From the NCBI RefSeq assembly GCF_003837805.1, contig NZ_RQIT01000013.1:124001-188000 (forward strand): a stretch of DNA of 64,000 bases. The letters are read 5' to 3'. Positions within the stretch are counted from its first letter, which is position 1, and each line of letters begins with the position of its first letter. The notes under the pieces are model-generated. The model did no database searches, was not told where the DNA came from, and saw only the letters and a program-made list of their open reading frames with translations. This document shows, one piece after another, positions 34,623 through 42,667 of this stretch. This stretch comes from Bradyrhizobium sp. RP6. GTDB taxonomy: Bacteria > Pseudomonadota > Alphaproteobacteria > Rhizobiales > Xanthobacteraceae. Position numbers and translations under genes: made by a program.

Positions 34623-35204
34623 TCACATCTTCCCATAAGAGGTGCCGCGCCGGGTGATGATGACGTAGCGCGCGTCCTGCCTGGTTTCGTTCTCGAAGGT
34701 CACCGCGCGCATCACGTCGAAGTCGAGACAGTCGCCATCGCGCAGGCGCACCGTCTTGGCGTCGATATGCACGCAGACCGCGCCCTCCAGCATCAGGAGC
34801 TGCTGGGTGAAGGCGTTGCGGCCCCAGGGGCTGTAAGAGACCCGCGCGCCGGCCGGCAGGTCGACGACGATGATCTCGATGCCGCTCGCCGCATCCGGCG
34901 GCGAGGCGTGACGCCGGCGGTAGCCGCTATCGGGGTCGCGCCAATGCGGCTGGTCGGCAAGCCGCACCAGGCGCTCCGGCGGCTTCTCCGCGAGCGCAAC
35001 GACGTCGCTGAGCGTGACGTCGAGCGCCGCACAGAGCTTGTTGAGCAGCGCCGCCGTCGCACTGCTCTGCGCCCGCTCCACTCGCCCGATCATGGCCCGG
35101 CTGACGCCCGACCGTGCCGCCAATTCGTTCAACGTCATGCCCGCTTGCGTCCTCAGCGTCTTCAAGCGACGACCGATCGCACGGTCGAGTTTCTGCTGGT
35201 CCAT
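34623..35204 (-). CDS. XRE family regulator with C-terminal cupin domain
   Basis: A 193-residue regulator. Residues about 8-63 form an XRE helix-turn-helix (RLKTLRTQAGMTLNELAARSGVSRAMIGRVE), and about 100-185 a single cupin domain (GIEIIVVDLPAGARVSY ... LLMLEGAVCVHI ... LRDGDCLDF), the layout of PuuR/SutR-type regulators that sense small metabolites. ATG 35204 (MDQQKLDRAI) is chosen. The GNAT gene lies directly downstream and the epoxide hydrolase gene is divergent upstream, so both are possible targets. Confidence 0.87.
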   Translation of the reverse strand: MDQQKLDRAIGRRLKTLRTQAGMTLNELAARSGVSRAMIGRVERAQSSATAALLNKLCAALDVTLSDVVALAEKPPERLVRLADQPHWRDPDSGYRRRHASPPDAASGIEIIVVDLPAGARVSYSPWGRNAFTQQLLMLEGAVCVHIDAKTVRLRDGDCLDFDVMRAVTFENETRQDARYVIITRRGTSYGKM

Positions 35205-35374
35205 GGTGTCGTCACAATATTGCCCGGCGCAGGGACCGTGTTCCACCGGCCAAGACGAGCTTAGGGCGGGCGCGGCGTGCGTGCCGGGAGCAAGAGGCTA
35301 ACATATTAGAATCTTTGCGGAGCCTGCAGCGCAGATTAGAATGCGCCAACCGCAGTGAACGGGGAGGCAATGGC

Positions 35375-36367
35375 ATGGGCGAGCCGACGCAGCGGACGAT
35401 CGGGGCAAACGGCATCAAGATCAAGATCGCCGAGCAGGGCGAGGGGCCAATGGTGCTGCTTTGCCACGGTTTTCCGGAAGGCTGGTACTCCTGGCGCCAC
35501 CAGCTCGAGGCACTGGCAGCGGCGGGCTACCACGCGGTCGCACCCGACATGCGCGGCTATGGCAAGAGCGACCGGCCCGAAGCAATCGACCAGTACACGA
35601 TCCTCCATATGGTCGGCGATCTCGTCGGCGTGCTCGACGCCTTCGGGGCGAAGGACGCCGTCATCGTCGGCCATGACTGGGGCGCGACAATCGCCTGGCA
35701 CACGGCGCGCCTGAGGCCCGATCGCTTCCGCGCCGCCGCGATCCTCAGCGTGCCCTACCGTCCGCGCAGTCCAGTGCGGCCGACCAGCGTGATGCCGCAG
35801 ACGGCGGATGCGCAGTTCTATCAACTGTACTTCCAGGAGCCCGGTATCGCCGAAGCGGAGTTCGAACGGGATACGCGCGCAACGCTCGGTGCCATGCTCT
35901 TTGGCGGTTCTGGCGAAGGGGCGGCGGCGATCCGTGCCAATGCCGAGCGTCAAGGTCGGACCGCCGGCGTCGGCATGGTCTCGCGGAAGGACGGCATGTT
36001 GCCGAAAGTGCAGGTACCGCGGCCCTCATGGCTGAGCGCTGCCGACCTCGACTATTATGGCGCCGAGTTTGCCTGCAGCGGGTTTCGCGGGCCGCTCAAC
36101 TACTACCGCAACATCGATCGCAACTGGGAGCTGATGGGCGCTTTCGAGGGCGTGAAGGTGATCGTGCCGTCGCTCTTCATCGCCGGCGACCATGACATGG
36201 TCCTTGCCTTCCCCGGCGCCGCCGAGCATCTCGCCAACATGAGGCAATGGGTGCCCCAGCTACGCGAGATCAAGATGCTGCCGGGCTGCGGACACTGGAC
36301 GCAGCAGGAGCGGCCGGCGGAGGTGAACGCGGCGATCGTGGAATTCCTGCGAAGTCTGCCGAACTGA
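35375..36367 (+). CDS. Alpha/beta hydrolase, epoxide hydrolase type
   Basis: A 330-residue soluble alpha/beta hydrolase. The oxyanion motif HGFPEGWYSW is at 31-40, and the nucleophile elbow VGHDWGA puts Asp101 where lipases have Ser, the mark of epoxide hydrolases and haloalkane dehalogenases. Later come an acid in IAGDHDMV and the catalytic His in GCGHWTQQE; Tyr residues in LYFQEPG and YYRNIDRNW suit epoxide ring opening. It should hydrolyse epoxides to diols; the natural substrate is unknown. The ATG at 35375 follows a GGGGAGG ribosome site, which rejects a longer open frame from 35114. The stop lies 4 bp before the 3' end of tRNA-Gly. Confidence 0.9.
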   Translation: MGEPTQRTIGANGIKIKIAEQGEGPMVLLCHGFPEGWYSWRHQLEALAAAGYHAVAPDMRGYGKSDRPEAIDQYTILHMVGDLVGVLDAFGAKDAVIVGHDWGATIAWHTARLRPDRFRAAAILSVPYRPRSPVRPTSVMPQTADAQFYQLYFQEPGIAEAEFERDTRATLGAMLFGGSGEGAAAIRANAERQGRTAGVGMVSRKDGMLPKVQVPRPSWLSAADLDYYGAEFACSGFRGPLNYYRNIDRNWELMGAFEGVKVIVPSLFIAGDHDMVLAFPGAAEHLANMRQWVPQLREIKMLPGCGHWTQQERPAEVNAAIVEFLRSLPN

Positions 36368-36371
36368 AGCT

Positions 36372-36445
36372 TGGAGCGGGCGAAGGGAATCGAACCCTCG
36401 TATGCAGCTTGGGAAGCTGCCGTTCTACCATTGAACTACGCCCGC
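36372..36445 (-). tRNA. tRNA-Gly, anticodon CCC
   Basis: 74 nt on the minus strand including an encoded CCA. The acceptor arms GCGGGCG and CGCCCGC pair, the D-arm segment AGTTCAATGGTAGAACG and the T-arm GAGGGTTCGATTCCCTT are normal. The anticodon stem GCAGC/GCTGC encloses TTCCCAA, so the anticodon is CCC and it reads GGG. It points against the epoxide hydrolase gene and its 3' end is 4 bp from that gene's stop. Confidence 0.97.
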
Positions 36446-36618
36446 TTATGCGCGCTTCACGCCCCTCCTGATTAGCCGAGACGGCGCCTCCCGCCAAGCG
36501 GTTTGGCGCGCCCGGCCCGACGGATGTTAACGTCCTGACAAGATTCCAGGTGCGCCGGATTGTGGCAGTGTTATGATCGTATTTCCGGGAAGAAACGTGC
36601 ACTGAGTGGGGCGTGTGC

Positions 36619-37197
36619 ATGGTGGGGCGCGCGTACGCGATATTCGACACGGCGCTGGGGCGCTGCGGCATCATCTGGAGCAGCACCGGCGTGATTGCCG
36701 TGCAACTACCGGAGGCGCGGGAGATCGATACCCGCCGCCGGATCTTCCAGGCCTATCCCGACGCGCGCGAGCAACGGCCGTGCGAAAATGCCGAGCTTGC
36801 GATCGAGGGCATCGCGGCGCTGCTGCAAGGCAGCGACCCCGATTTTTCCGACGTCAGCCTGGACGCCGGCGGAGTGCCCGGCTTCAACCGGCGCGTCTAC
36901 GAGTTCGCCTGCACCATTCCGCGCGGGGAAACACGCACCTATCACGAGGTCGCCAAGGCGCTGGGTGCCTCAGGCGCGGCGTATTCGGTGGCGCAGGCGA
37001 TCGCGAAAAATCCCTTTATGCTGATCGTGCCCTGCCACCGGGTGCTGGAGGCCGGCAATTACACCGACGGGCTCTCGCGCCATGGCGGCGTGATCTCCAA
37101 GCGGCGGCTGCTGGCGCTTGAAGGCGCCCGCCCCATCGCCAGCAAGACGCTGTTCGAGGTGCTGCTGCCCGTTGCTCCGCCGCGCGCGCCTGGCTAA
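36619..37197 (+). CDS. ogt: Methylated-DNA-[protein]-cysteine S-methyltransferase
   Basis: Removes alkyl groups from O6-guanine (and O4-thymine) in DNA by one-step transfer to its own cysteine. The active-site motif IVPCHRVL places the acceptor Cys at about 139, with the DNA-binding helix region RRVYEFACTIPRGETRTYHEVA before it and the YSVAQAIAKNP stretch between. 192 residues, within the usual range, with an N-terminal domain that lacks Ada-type regulatory motifs, so Ogt rather than Ada. The start may be the ATG at 36619 or the GTG at 36613. The stop codon lies inside the stem of a terminator. Confidence 0.93.
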   Translation: MVGRAYAIFDTALGRCGIIWSSTGVIAVQLPEAREIDTRRRIFQAYPDAREQRPCENAELAIEGIAALLQGSDPDFSDVSLDAGGVPGFNRRVYEFACTIPRGETRTYHEVAKALGASGAAYSVAQAIAKNPFMLIVPCHRVLEAGNYTDGLSRHGGVISKRRLLALEGARPIASKTLFEVLLPVAPPRAPG

Positions 37198-37228
37198 GGC
37201 GCGATCCTGATCGCACCTTAGCTTTTTT
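37194..37228 (+). terminator. Rho-independent terminator of ogt
   Basis: CTAAGGCGCGATC (37194-37206) pairs with GATCGCACCTTAG (37209-37221) with one mismatch, followed within a base by six T (37223-37228). The ogt TAA at 37195-37197 is part of the 5' arm. Confidence 0.8.
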
Positions 37229-37230
37229 GG

Positions 37231-37276
37231 GACATGATCTTTTCGGACAACCGCTACACACTTGTCCGGATCATGC
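37231..37276. repeat. Intergenic palindromic repeat, family H
   Basis: 46 bp with inverted arms CATGATCTTTTCGGACAA and CTTGTCCGGATCATG around an ACCGCTACACA loop. This looks like the short repeat that is very common between genes of Bradyrhizobium and other rhizobia (recalled, not checked). It follows the ogt terminator directly. Confidence 0.7.
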
Positions 37277-37289
37277 CTAGATAGGCGGC

Positions 37290-38129
37290 ATGGACGCGAC
37301 CACGCTGCTGACGACGCCATCGATGACGGTCTCCGAGTTTCGCTGCGATGCGGGACCGGACGACGCGCCGTTTCCCGAATGCCGCACCGGCCACTCCATC
37401 GCCTATGTCCGCACGGGCAGCTTCGGCTGCCATTGCCGCGCCGGTTTCTTCGAACTGGTGGCGGGCTCGATGCTGGTCGGCGCCCCCGGTGAGGAATACA
37501 CCTGCACGCATGAGCACGTCTCCGGCGACGTCTGCCTGTCGTTCTTTCTCAGCGAGGGCCTCGTCGGGACTCTCGGCGGGCGGCGTGAGGTCTGGCAGGT
37601 CGGCGCGACGCCGCCGCTGCCCGAGCTGATGGTGCTGGGCGAGCTCGCCCAGACGGCAGCAGATGGCAACAGCGACCTCGGCCTCGATGAAGTCGGTCAG
37701 ATCCTGGCCGGCCGCTTTGTGGATGTCGTCTCCGGCAAGGAGCGCAGGCCGGCGACGCCTACCGCGCGCGACCGCCGGCGCGCGGTGGAGGCCGCGCTGT
37801 GGATCGACGACAACTCGCATGCCGAGCTCGACCTCGAGCAGGCCGCACGGCAGGCGGGCCTCAGCCCGTTCCATTTCCTGCGGCTTTTCTCGAGCGTGCT
37901 CGGCGTCACCCCGCATCAATATCTGGTGCGCTCGCGGCTGCGGCACGCGGCTCGGCTGCTCGCTGACGACGCCATGGCGGTCACCGACGTCGCCTATGAC
38001 GTCGGCTTCGGCGATCTCTCCAACTTCGTCCGAACCTTCCACCGCGCCGCCGGCGTATCCCCGACGAAATTCCGCCAGGCGTCGAAAGGGATGCGCAAGA
38101 TTCTCCAAGAGCAGCTTGCCCTCAACTGA
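37290..38129 (+). CDS. AraC family transcriptional regulator
   Basis: A 279-residue regulator. The C-terminal third is a clear AraC/XylS double helix-turn-helix: [20 protein letters not shown] (first) and [32 protein letters not shown] (second). The N-terminal part (about 15-130) is a cupin-like effector domain with a cluster of Cys residues ([25 protein letters not shown]), which could bind a metal or sense oxidation; that is speculation. It precedes a VOC protein gene by about 50 bp with a short terminator between, so that gene is a possible but not certain target. Confidence 0.9.
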   Translation: MDATTLLTTPSMTVSEFRCDAGPDDAPFPECRTGHSIAYVRTGSFGCHCRAGFFELVAGSMLVGAPGEEYTCTHEHVSGDVCLSFFLSEGLVGTLGGRREVWQVGATPPLPELMVLGELAQTAADGNSDLGLDEVGQILAGRFVDVVSGKERRPATPTARDRRRAVEAALWIDDNSHAELDLEQAARQAGLSPFHFLRLFSSVLGVTPHQYLVRSRLRHAARLLADDAMAVTDVAYDVGFGDLSNFVRTFHRAAGVSPTKFRQASKGMRKILQEQLALN

Positions 38130-38146
38130 CTAGAATCGTCTCCGGC

Positions 38147-38170
38147 GCGTGCCATTCGCGGCACGCTTTT
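38147..38170 (+). terminator. Short stem-loop terminator after the AraC gene
   Basis: GCGTGCC (38147-38153) pairs with GGCACGC (38160-38166), then TTTT. The stem is only 7 bp and the T-run short, so read-through into the VOC gene is likely to be partial. Confidence 0.55.
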
Positions 38171-38174
38171 CGCA

Positions 38175-38546
38175 ATGGAGACGAACATGTACGACCACAT
38201 CGGACTTCGCGTTGCCGATCTCGACGCCGCCACGCGCTTCTACACCGCAGTGCTGGCGCCGCTCGGCTATGTCCTGTGCTCGAGCGGCGATGGCTATGCC
38301 GGCTTCGGGCCGAAGGGCGAGCCGGCGCTGTGGCTGCACCTGAACATGGGGCGCAAGGCCGACGGTGCCCACATCGCCTTCCGCGCCAAGGATCATGACG
38401 CGGTCAAGGCGTTCCATACCGAAGGGCTGAAGAACGGCGGCCGCGACAACGGCGGCGCCGGGCCGCGCAAGGACTACGGACCGACTTACTACGCCGCGTT
38501 CCTGATCGACCTTGACGGCAATAATGTCGAGGCGGTTTGTACGTGA
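38175..38546 (+). CDS. VOC family protein (glyoxalase/bleomycin resistance/dioxygenase fold)
   Basis: A small protein (123 residues from ATG 38175, 119 from ATG 38187) of the vicinal oxygen chelate superfamily. Typical is the start YDHIGLRVADLDAATRFY and the end FLIDLDGNNVEAV, with a candidate metal His in each half (DHIG and GAHIAF) and a Glu in NNVEA. Such proteins bind a metal and act as glyoxalases, dioxygenases or resistance proteins; which applies here is not evident. It lies after the AraC regulator, whose terminator overlaps the presumed leader. A family C repeat follows. Confidence 0.88.
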   Translation: METNMYDHIGLRVADLDAATRFYTAVLAPLGYVLCSSGDGYAGFGPKGEPALWLHLNMGRKADGAHIAFRAKDHDAVKAFHTEGLKNGGRDNGGAGPRKDYGPTYYAAFLIDLDGNNVEAVCT

Positions 38547-38557
38547 GTTTGTTGCAC

Positions 38558-38657
38558 CGTCATTCCGGGGCGGTCCGAAGGACCGAACCCGGAATCTCGA
38601 GATTCTCAGGCGCGCAACTGCGCGCCGTAGTTCGCGCTTCGCGCGCCCCGGAATGAC
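38558..38657. repeat. Intergenic palindromic repeat, family C copy 2
   Basis: 100 bp bounded by CGTCATTCCGGGGCG and CGCGCCCCGGAATGAC, with the shared core GGAATCTCGAGATTC also present in the copy at 1498-1601. Fills most of the gap between the VOC and SRPBCC genes. Confidence 0.8.
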
Positions 38658-38678
38658 TCCATCTGATGAGAAAGAATC

Positions 38679-39080
38679 ATGGCTTCCATCCGCAACGACA
38701 TTCCCCTCCCCGCCTCCGCCCGCGACGTCTGGGACGCGGTGCGCGACTTCGGCGCGCTGCATGAACGGCTGGCGCCCGGCTTCGTCACCGCTTGCACGCT
38801 CGACGGCGATGCGCGCATCGTCACCTTCGCCAACGGCTCGGTGGCGCGCGAGGTGCTGGTCGATTGCGACGATGCGCGGCGGCGTCTCGTCTATGCCATC
38901 AGCAACGAGCGACTGAAGCACTACAGCGCCTCGGTGCAGGTGATCGCCGAGAGCGATGCGCGCTGCCGGCTGGTCTGGATCATCGACGTGCTGCCGAACG
39001 AGCTCGCGGCCTACATTCAGGGGCAAACGAAGGAAGCCGTCGGCGCCATCCACAGGGCGTTCCGGCCTGCGGCTGCGTGA
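38679..39080 (+). CDS. SRPBCC family protein (START-like fold)
   Basis: A 133-residue protein of the polyketide cyclase/dehydrase and Bet v 1-like superfamily. Typical features are the start IPLPASARDVWDAVRDFGALHERLAPGF, then alternating strands and the long C-terminal helix (AYIQGQTKEAVGAIHRAF). These proteins have a deep hydrophobic cavity for lipids or aromatic compounds and often no conserved catalytic residue; a specific role cannot be given. No signal peptide. It stands alone between a repeat and a non-coding gap. Confidence 0.85.
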   Translation: MASIRNDIPLPASARDVWDAVRDFGALHERLAPGFVTACTLDGDARIVTFANGSVAREVLVDCDDARRRLVYAISNERLKHYSASVQVIAESDARCRLVWIIDVLPNELAAYIQGQTKEAVGAIHRAFRPAAA

Positions 39081-39317
39081 TCTTTTTCACAGAGCCGCGC
39101 CCTCGCCGGCCGTAACCATGGCGGCGTGCGTCCGGTTGGCTCTGCTCTCCCGGCGGCGCACGCACGCGAAGAGCATGCCATGAGAGGTGCGGGCAAAGTG
39201 ATCTGTCAAGCAGCCGCCGTGCTGCCGCTGTTTTCGATGTCGCCCGCCGGCGAAGGCGCAGTTCGCGGGCTTCGGCGGCGGAGGTGCCGGCGGCGGCCAC
39301 CGTCGCCACAAGCACCG

Positions 39318-40760
39318 CTAGTCGGCAGTCGAAAACGCCGGCCTGATCGCAGCTTTCGTCTTGCGCGGTCCCCAGCGTGTCAGCATCACGCTGGAGCACG
39401 ACAGCAGGCCGAGCACGACCATCGAGCTCGCGGCCAGCCAGAAGAAGCTCTGGGCGCTGGCCTCGTGCGTCGAGAGCCACCAGCCGACAGTCGCGATGTA
39501 GATCAGCCGCGCTGTCTGCGCCAGCACCGGTCCGATCACCTTGGCCGCGCCCTGCGAGGAGAAATACATCGTCGTGGCAAGGCCGAAGAAGGCGTAGAAC
39601 GGTCCGACCGTCGAGAGATATTGATGGCTCGCCGCGCGCACGGCCGCGCTGTCCGTGAACATGTTGATCCAGAGATCGGGGAACATCGCGACGACGCATG
39701 CCGGCGCGCCCACGGCCACGAAGGCGGCAGCACTGGCGATCCAGGCGACGCGCCGGGCGCGCGCGATGCGGCCTGCGCCGATCGCCATCCCCACCATCGG
39801 CACGCAGGCGATGCCGAACGAGAATGCGATCGAGGTCAGCAAGAATTCGAGCCGCGCACCGACGCCGTAACCGGCGAGGATTGCGGTGCCGAACTTCGCC
39901 AGCATGTGGGTGAAGATCGAGATCGTCAGCACCGATTGCAGCGGCGAGAAGCAGGCGATGGCGCCGACCTTGAGGATGTCGAAGAACATAACCCATTGGA
40001 TGCGCAAGCCACGCAGTCTGAGAACGATCCGCGCTCGGCCGGAGAACAGGTACCAGCCCATGATGCAGATATTCATGGAATAGGCGATCAGCGCGCCGGC
40101 TGCGACGCCGCGCATGCCCAGCTGCGGAACGGGGCCAAGGCCGAGGCCCAGCGTGCCGCCGAGCACGATCTGCCAGGCCGCGGAGTTGAGGATGAGGAAC
40201 GACGGCAGCTTCATGTTGCCGGTGCCGCGCAAGACGCCCGCCATGGTGTTGAGCAGCCAGGGCAGAACGGCGCCGCCGAAAAACACCTGAGTGTAGGCGA
40301 TCGCGTGCGTCAGCACAGCGCCGCGGCCGCCAAGCATTTCGAGCACCCTGGGTCCGAAGATCAGCATGCCTAGCATGAAGACCAGGCCGAAACTGATGCC
40401 GATCAGCATCGCATGCACCGCGAGCGTGCCGGCGCGCTCGCGATCACCGGCGCCGAGCGCACGCGCGATGGCCGAGGCCACCGCACCGCCCATGGCGCCG
40501 CCCGACATGGTCATGGTCAGGATCACGGTCGGAAACACCAGCGCCATCGCCGCCAGCGCCTCGACGCCGAGCCGGCCGACGTAGGAGGTCTCCGCGATCA
40601 CCACGCAGATGCCGGCCGACAAGCCGATCACGTTCGGCCAGGCGAGGGAGAGCAACGTGCGCAGGATCGGCCCGTCGGTCAGGGCGCTACGCACCGGCCC
40701 CGGAGGCGGCGGCAACGGACTCTCCTGTTCATCGACCGGGATTTCGGCGATGTCCGACAT
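39318..40760 (-). CDS. MATE family efflux transporter
   Basis: A 480-residue membrane antiporter of the MATE/NorM group with about 12 membrane segments. The N-terminal ILRTLLSLAWPNVIGLSAGICVVIAETSYVGRLG and second-half ILAGYGVGARLEFLLTSIAFSFGIA stretches are characteristic. The cytoplasmic N-terminus (1-40) is acidic and proline-rich (SPLPPPPGP). It should export cationic drugs, phenolics or metabolites. ATG 40760 (MSDIAEIPV) is chosen over the open extension to 40820. The uncharacterised gene at 40926 lies 165 bp upstream on the same strand. Confidence 0.9.
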   Translation of the reverse strand: MSDIAEIPVDEQESPLPPPPGPVRSALTDGPILRTLLSLAWPNVIGLSAGICVVIAETSYVGRLGVEALAAMALVFPTVILTMTMSGGAMGGAVASAIARALGAGDRERAGTLAVHAMLIGISFGLVFMLGMLIFGPRVLEMLGGRGAVLTHAIAYTQVFFGGAVLPWLLNTMAGVLRGTGNMKLPSFLILNSAAWQIVLGGTLGLGLGPVPQLGMRGVAAGALIAYSMNICIMGWYLFSGRARIVLRLRGLRIQWVMFFDILKVGAIACFSPLQSVLTISIFTHMLAKFGTAILAGYGVGARLEFLLTSIAFSFGIACVPMVGMAIGAGRIARARRVAWIASAAAFVAVGAPACVVAMFPDLWINMFTDSAAVRAASHQYLSTVGPFYAFFGLATTMYFSSQGAAKVIGPVLAQTARLIYIATVGWWLSTHEASAQSFFWLAASSMVVLGLLSCSSVMLTRWGPRKTKAAIRPAFSTAD

Positions 40761-40925
40761 GTCTTCTCCCGGGCACGAGCCGCCCTTTGCGGCGCGGCAA
40801 CGAACAGGTGTGCCAATCAATCACTTCGCGCGCAGGGCGGCGGGGACTTGTTAGCACGGCGCTCGCCGCTTCCTCCAGCGTCGGGTGCAGGCGCGCCCTG
40901 CGGCGGCGCATTCCGATGGGTGAAC

Positions 40926-41978
40926 CTACCCGATCGTCCAGACCAGTGGCGGACGTCCGCCAACCGCGGAGCGCATCTGCACGCCGATGTGCCGGCCGCA
41001 GCCCGCGGCGAGCCCCTCGAACAATCCCGCCAGCACCCTGGCACAGGCGGGGTGATAGTCGGCGACGTCGTCCATCAGCTTCCAGCTCTGCTGGCGTATT
41101 TTAACCGTGCCTTCGGATTGCGTCATCTCGGCCGCGTCATCCTGCGCGGCGAACAACGCGCCCAGGAATGATGCGAATTCGCGCGCCCCGCCGCGGGGCA
41201 TCGCCAGCGCCGAGGCAACCTCGTCGAAATATTGCATGCCGATCAACTTGCCGGTGAGATGCAGCAGATAGCCGGCGTCTTCCGGACCGAACAGCTGCAC
41301 CATCACGGGTGCGGCGGTGCGGACATATTCCATGGCGTAGTTGCGATAGGCCTTTTCCAGACGCGGCTTCGGCCAGCTCGCGACCGGCAGCGCCGGCGCG
41401 GTCTTGGCGTCGAACATAGGGGCTTCCAAATGCCGCGCGAACACCAGGCGCTGGTCGAGCTCGAGGGGATGCTCGTATTGATGGTAATAGCCCTCAAGCC
41501 CGTCCTGGCCATCGACGCTCTGCTTGGTGCAGACGAAGCCGAGCCTGAGGTCACCGAGTGCAGCGCCGTTGTTGGCGTGCCAGCCGCGCAGCATCGCGCG
41601 GGAGACCTCGCCAGGCACGCCGCAGATCGCGGTGCCCTTCCAGATCCAGCGCGGCGGCGGATAGCGGATCCAGGCCTTGGCGTCGCTCTCATACATGTAT
41701 TCGACGTGCACGCCGCCGATCCAGTTGGAGAGATAGTGATATTGCGCCGCCGCGACCGCGGGCGGCAGATCTCGAAGCCCGAGCTTCTCGAGCCCGGGCA
41801 GGAAACGCTCCTGCTGCTGGCGGCGGAACACGCGGAAGACGAATTCCGCGGCATCCGCCGTCCCGCGCCGCGTCACCACCGTGAGGATGAGGCCGGTGAA
41901 ATAGGCGTGGTAGAGATCGGCGACTGCGCGCCAGCGTTTCCATTGCGCTTCCTGCGCAGAGTCTGATGCCGCGGTCAT
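40926..41978 (-). CDS. Uncharacterised 350-aa protein
   Basis: I do not recognise the family. The protein is soluble, without signal peptide or membrane segment, and rich in Trp, Tyr and His (KRWRAVADLYHAYF, YHYLSNWIGGVHVEYMYES, PPPRWIWKG, YYHQYEHPLE). The C-terminal quarter has two conserved-looking Cys (HPACARVLAGLFEGLAAGCGRHIG), reminiscent of V4R-type or heme/ligand-binding proteins, but that is only an impression. Codon use matches the neighbours. It is followed by a MATE transporter gene and preceded, after 104 bp, by nothing on the same strand but a PAS protein. A role in handling a small aromatic molecule is a guess. Confidence 0.6.
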   Translation of the reverse strand: MTAASDSAQEAQWKRWRAVADLYHAYFTGLILTVVTRRGTADAAEFVFRVFRRQQQERFLPGLEKLGLRDLPPAVAAAQYHYLSNWIGGVHVEYMYESDAKAWIRYPPPRWIWKGTAICGVPGEVSRAMLRGWHANNGAALGDLRLGFVCTKQSVDGQDGLEGYYHQYEHPLELDQRLVFARHLEAPMFDAKTAPALPVASWPKPRLEKAYRNYAMEYVRTAAPVMVQLFGPEDAGYLLHLTGKLIGMQYFDEVASALAMPRGGAREFASFLGALFAAQDDAAEMTQSEGTVKIRQQSWKLMDDVADYHPACARVLAGLFEGLAAGCGRHIGVQMRSAVGGRPPLVWTIG

Positions 41979-42082
41979 GTTTCCTCCCGATCCTTGTTGC
42001 GATCGAGTGTGTCACCGCACTTGGTGACAGGCAACCTGACGCTCGCGCAGGGCGCCCTGCACGCCGCCCCGACAATTCCGCA

Positions 42083-42496
42083 TCACGAATTTTGCGCAGG
42101 CCTTGCAGCGCGCTCGCGCTCGACGCGCTCCGTGACGTCGCGCGCCACCGCAACCGATCCCTGCACGACACCGCCGGCATCACGCACCAGCGCGAATGTC
42201 ATCTCGACGTAGAGCTTGCGCCCGCTCTTGTGGAGCGCGCGGGTCAGTGTCGGCTTGCCCGCAAGCTTCATCGCCCCGCTCCCCAGCGCGGCCTCGAAGC
42301 CTTTCCAGTGCGCGGCGCGGAGATGCTCGGGAATGATCAGGTCGAGGTTCTGGCCCAGCGCTTCCGCGACGGAGAAGCCGAACAGGGCGGCGGACGCGCG
42401 ATTCCAGCGCATGATCGTGCCGGATCGGTCCGAATAGATCAGCGCGTCCGCAACGTCTTCGATGATGCTTGCGTCGAGATCGGATGGATTGCTCAT
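42083..42496 (-). CDS. Single PAS domain protein
   Basis: A 137-residue protein that is essentially one PAS domain: IEDVADALIYSDRSGTIMRWNRASAALFGFSVAEALGQNL followed by the PAC part VARDVTERVERERA. No output domain is attached, so it must act through a partner or as a stand-alone sensor. PAS domains bind heme, flavin or small ligands; no heme-binding His or flavin-binding NCRFLQ motif is evident. ATG 42496 (MSNPSDLD) is chosen; 42511 is an alternative. The dCTP deaminase gene is 171 bp away on the same strand. Confidence 0.85.
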   Translation of the reverse strand: MSNPSDLDASIIEDVADALIYSDRSGTIMRWNRASAALFGFSVAEALGQNLDLIIPEHLRAAHWKGFEAALGSGAMKLAGKPTLTRALHKSGRKLYVEMTFALVRDAGGVVQGSVAVARDVTERVERERAARPAQNS

Positions 42497-42667
42497 CTCG
42501 TCACCTCGCATGTAGCCCTGATTTGCGTCGCGTCCTGACACCTACGCGGTGCCATCGCTGACTTGATCGAGTGATCCCATAGTCCGAGTCGGGCCGTTAT
42601 CAAACTGAGCGGCCGCGGCGTACTGTCCTGCTCCAGTCAAGCCGAGGCATGACAGTAGAGTGTGTGG

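Noticed and set aside
39082-39317. Possible tail of a Gly/His-rich small gene ending at the TAG 39319-39321
   Set aside because: The frame (FAGFGGGG ... HRRHKHR) has stops just upstream and no start codon. At most a decayed fragment.
39126-40373. 415-codon plus-strand frame
   Set aside because: Antisense to the second MATE transporter, with Arg/His-rich composition.
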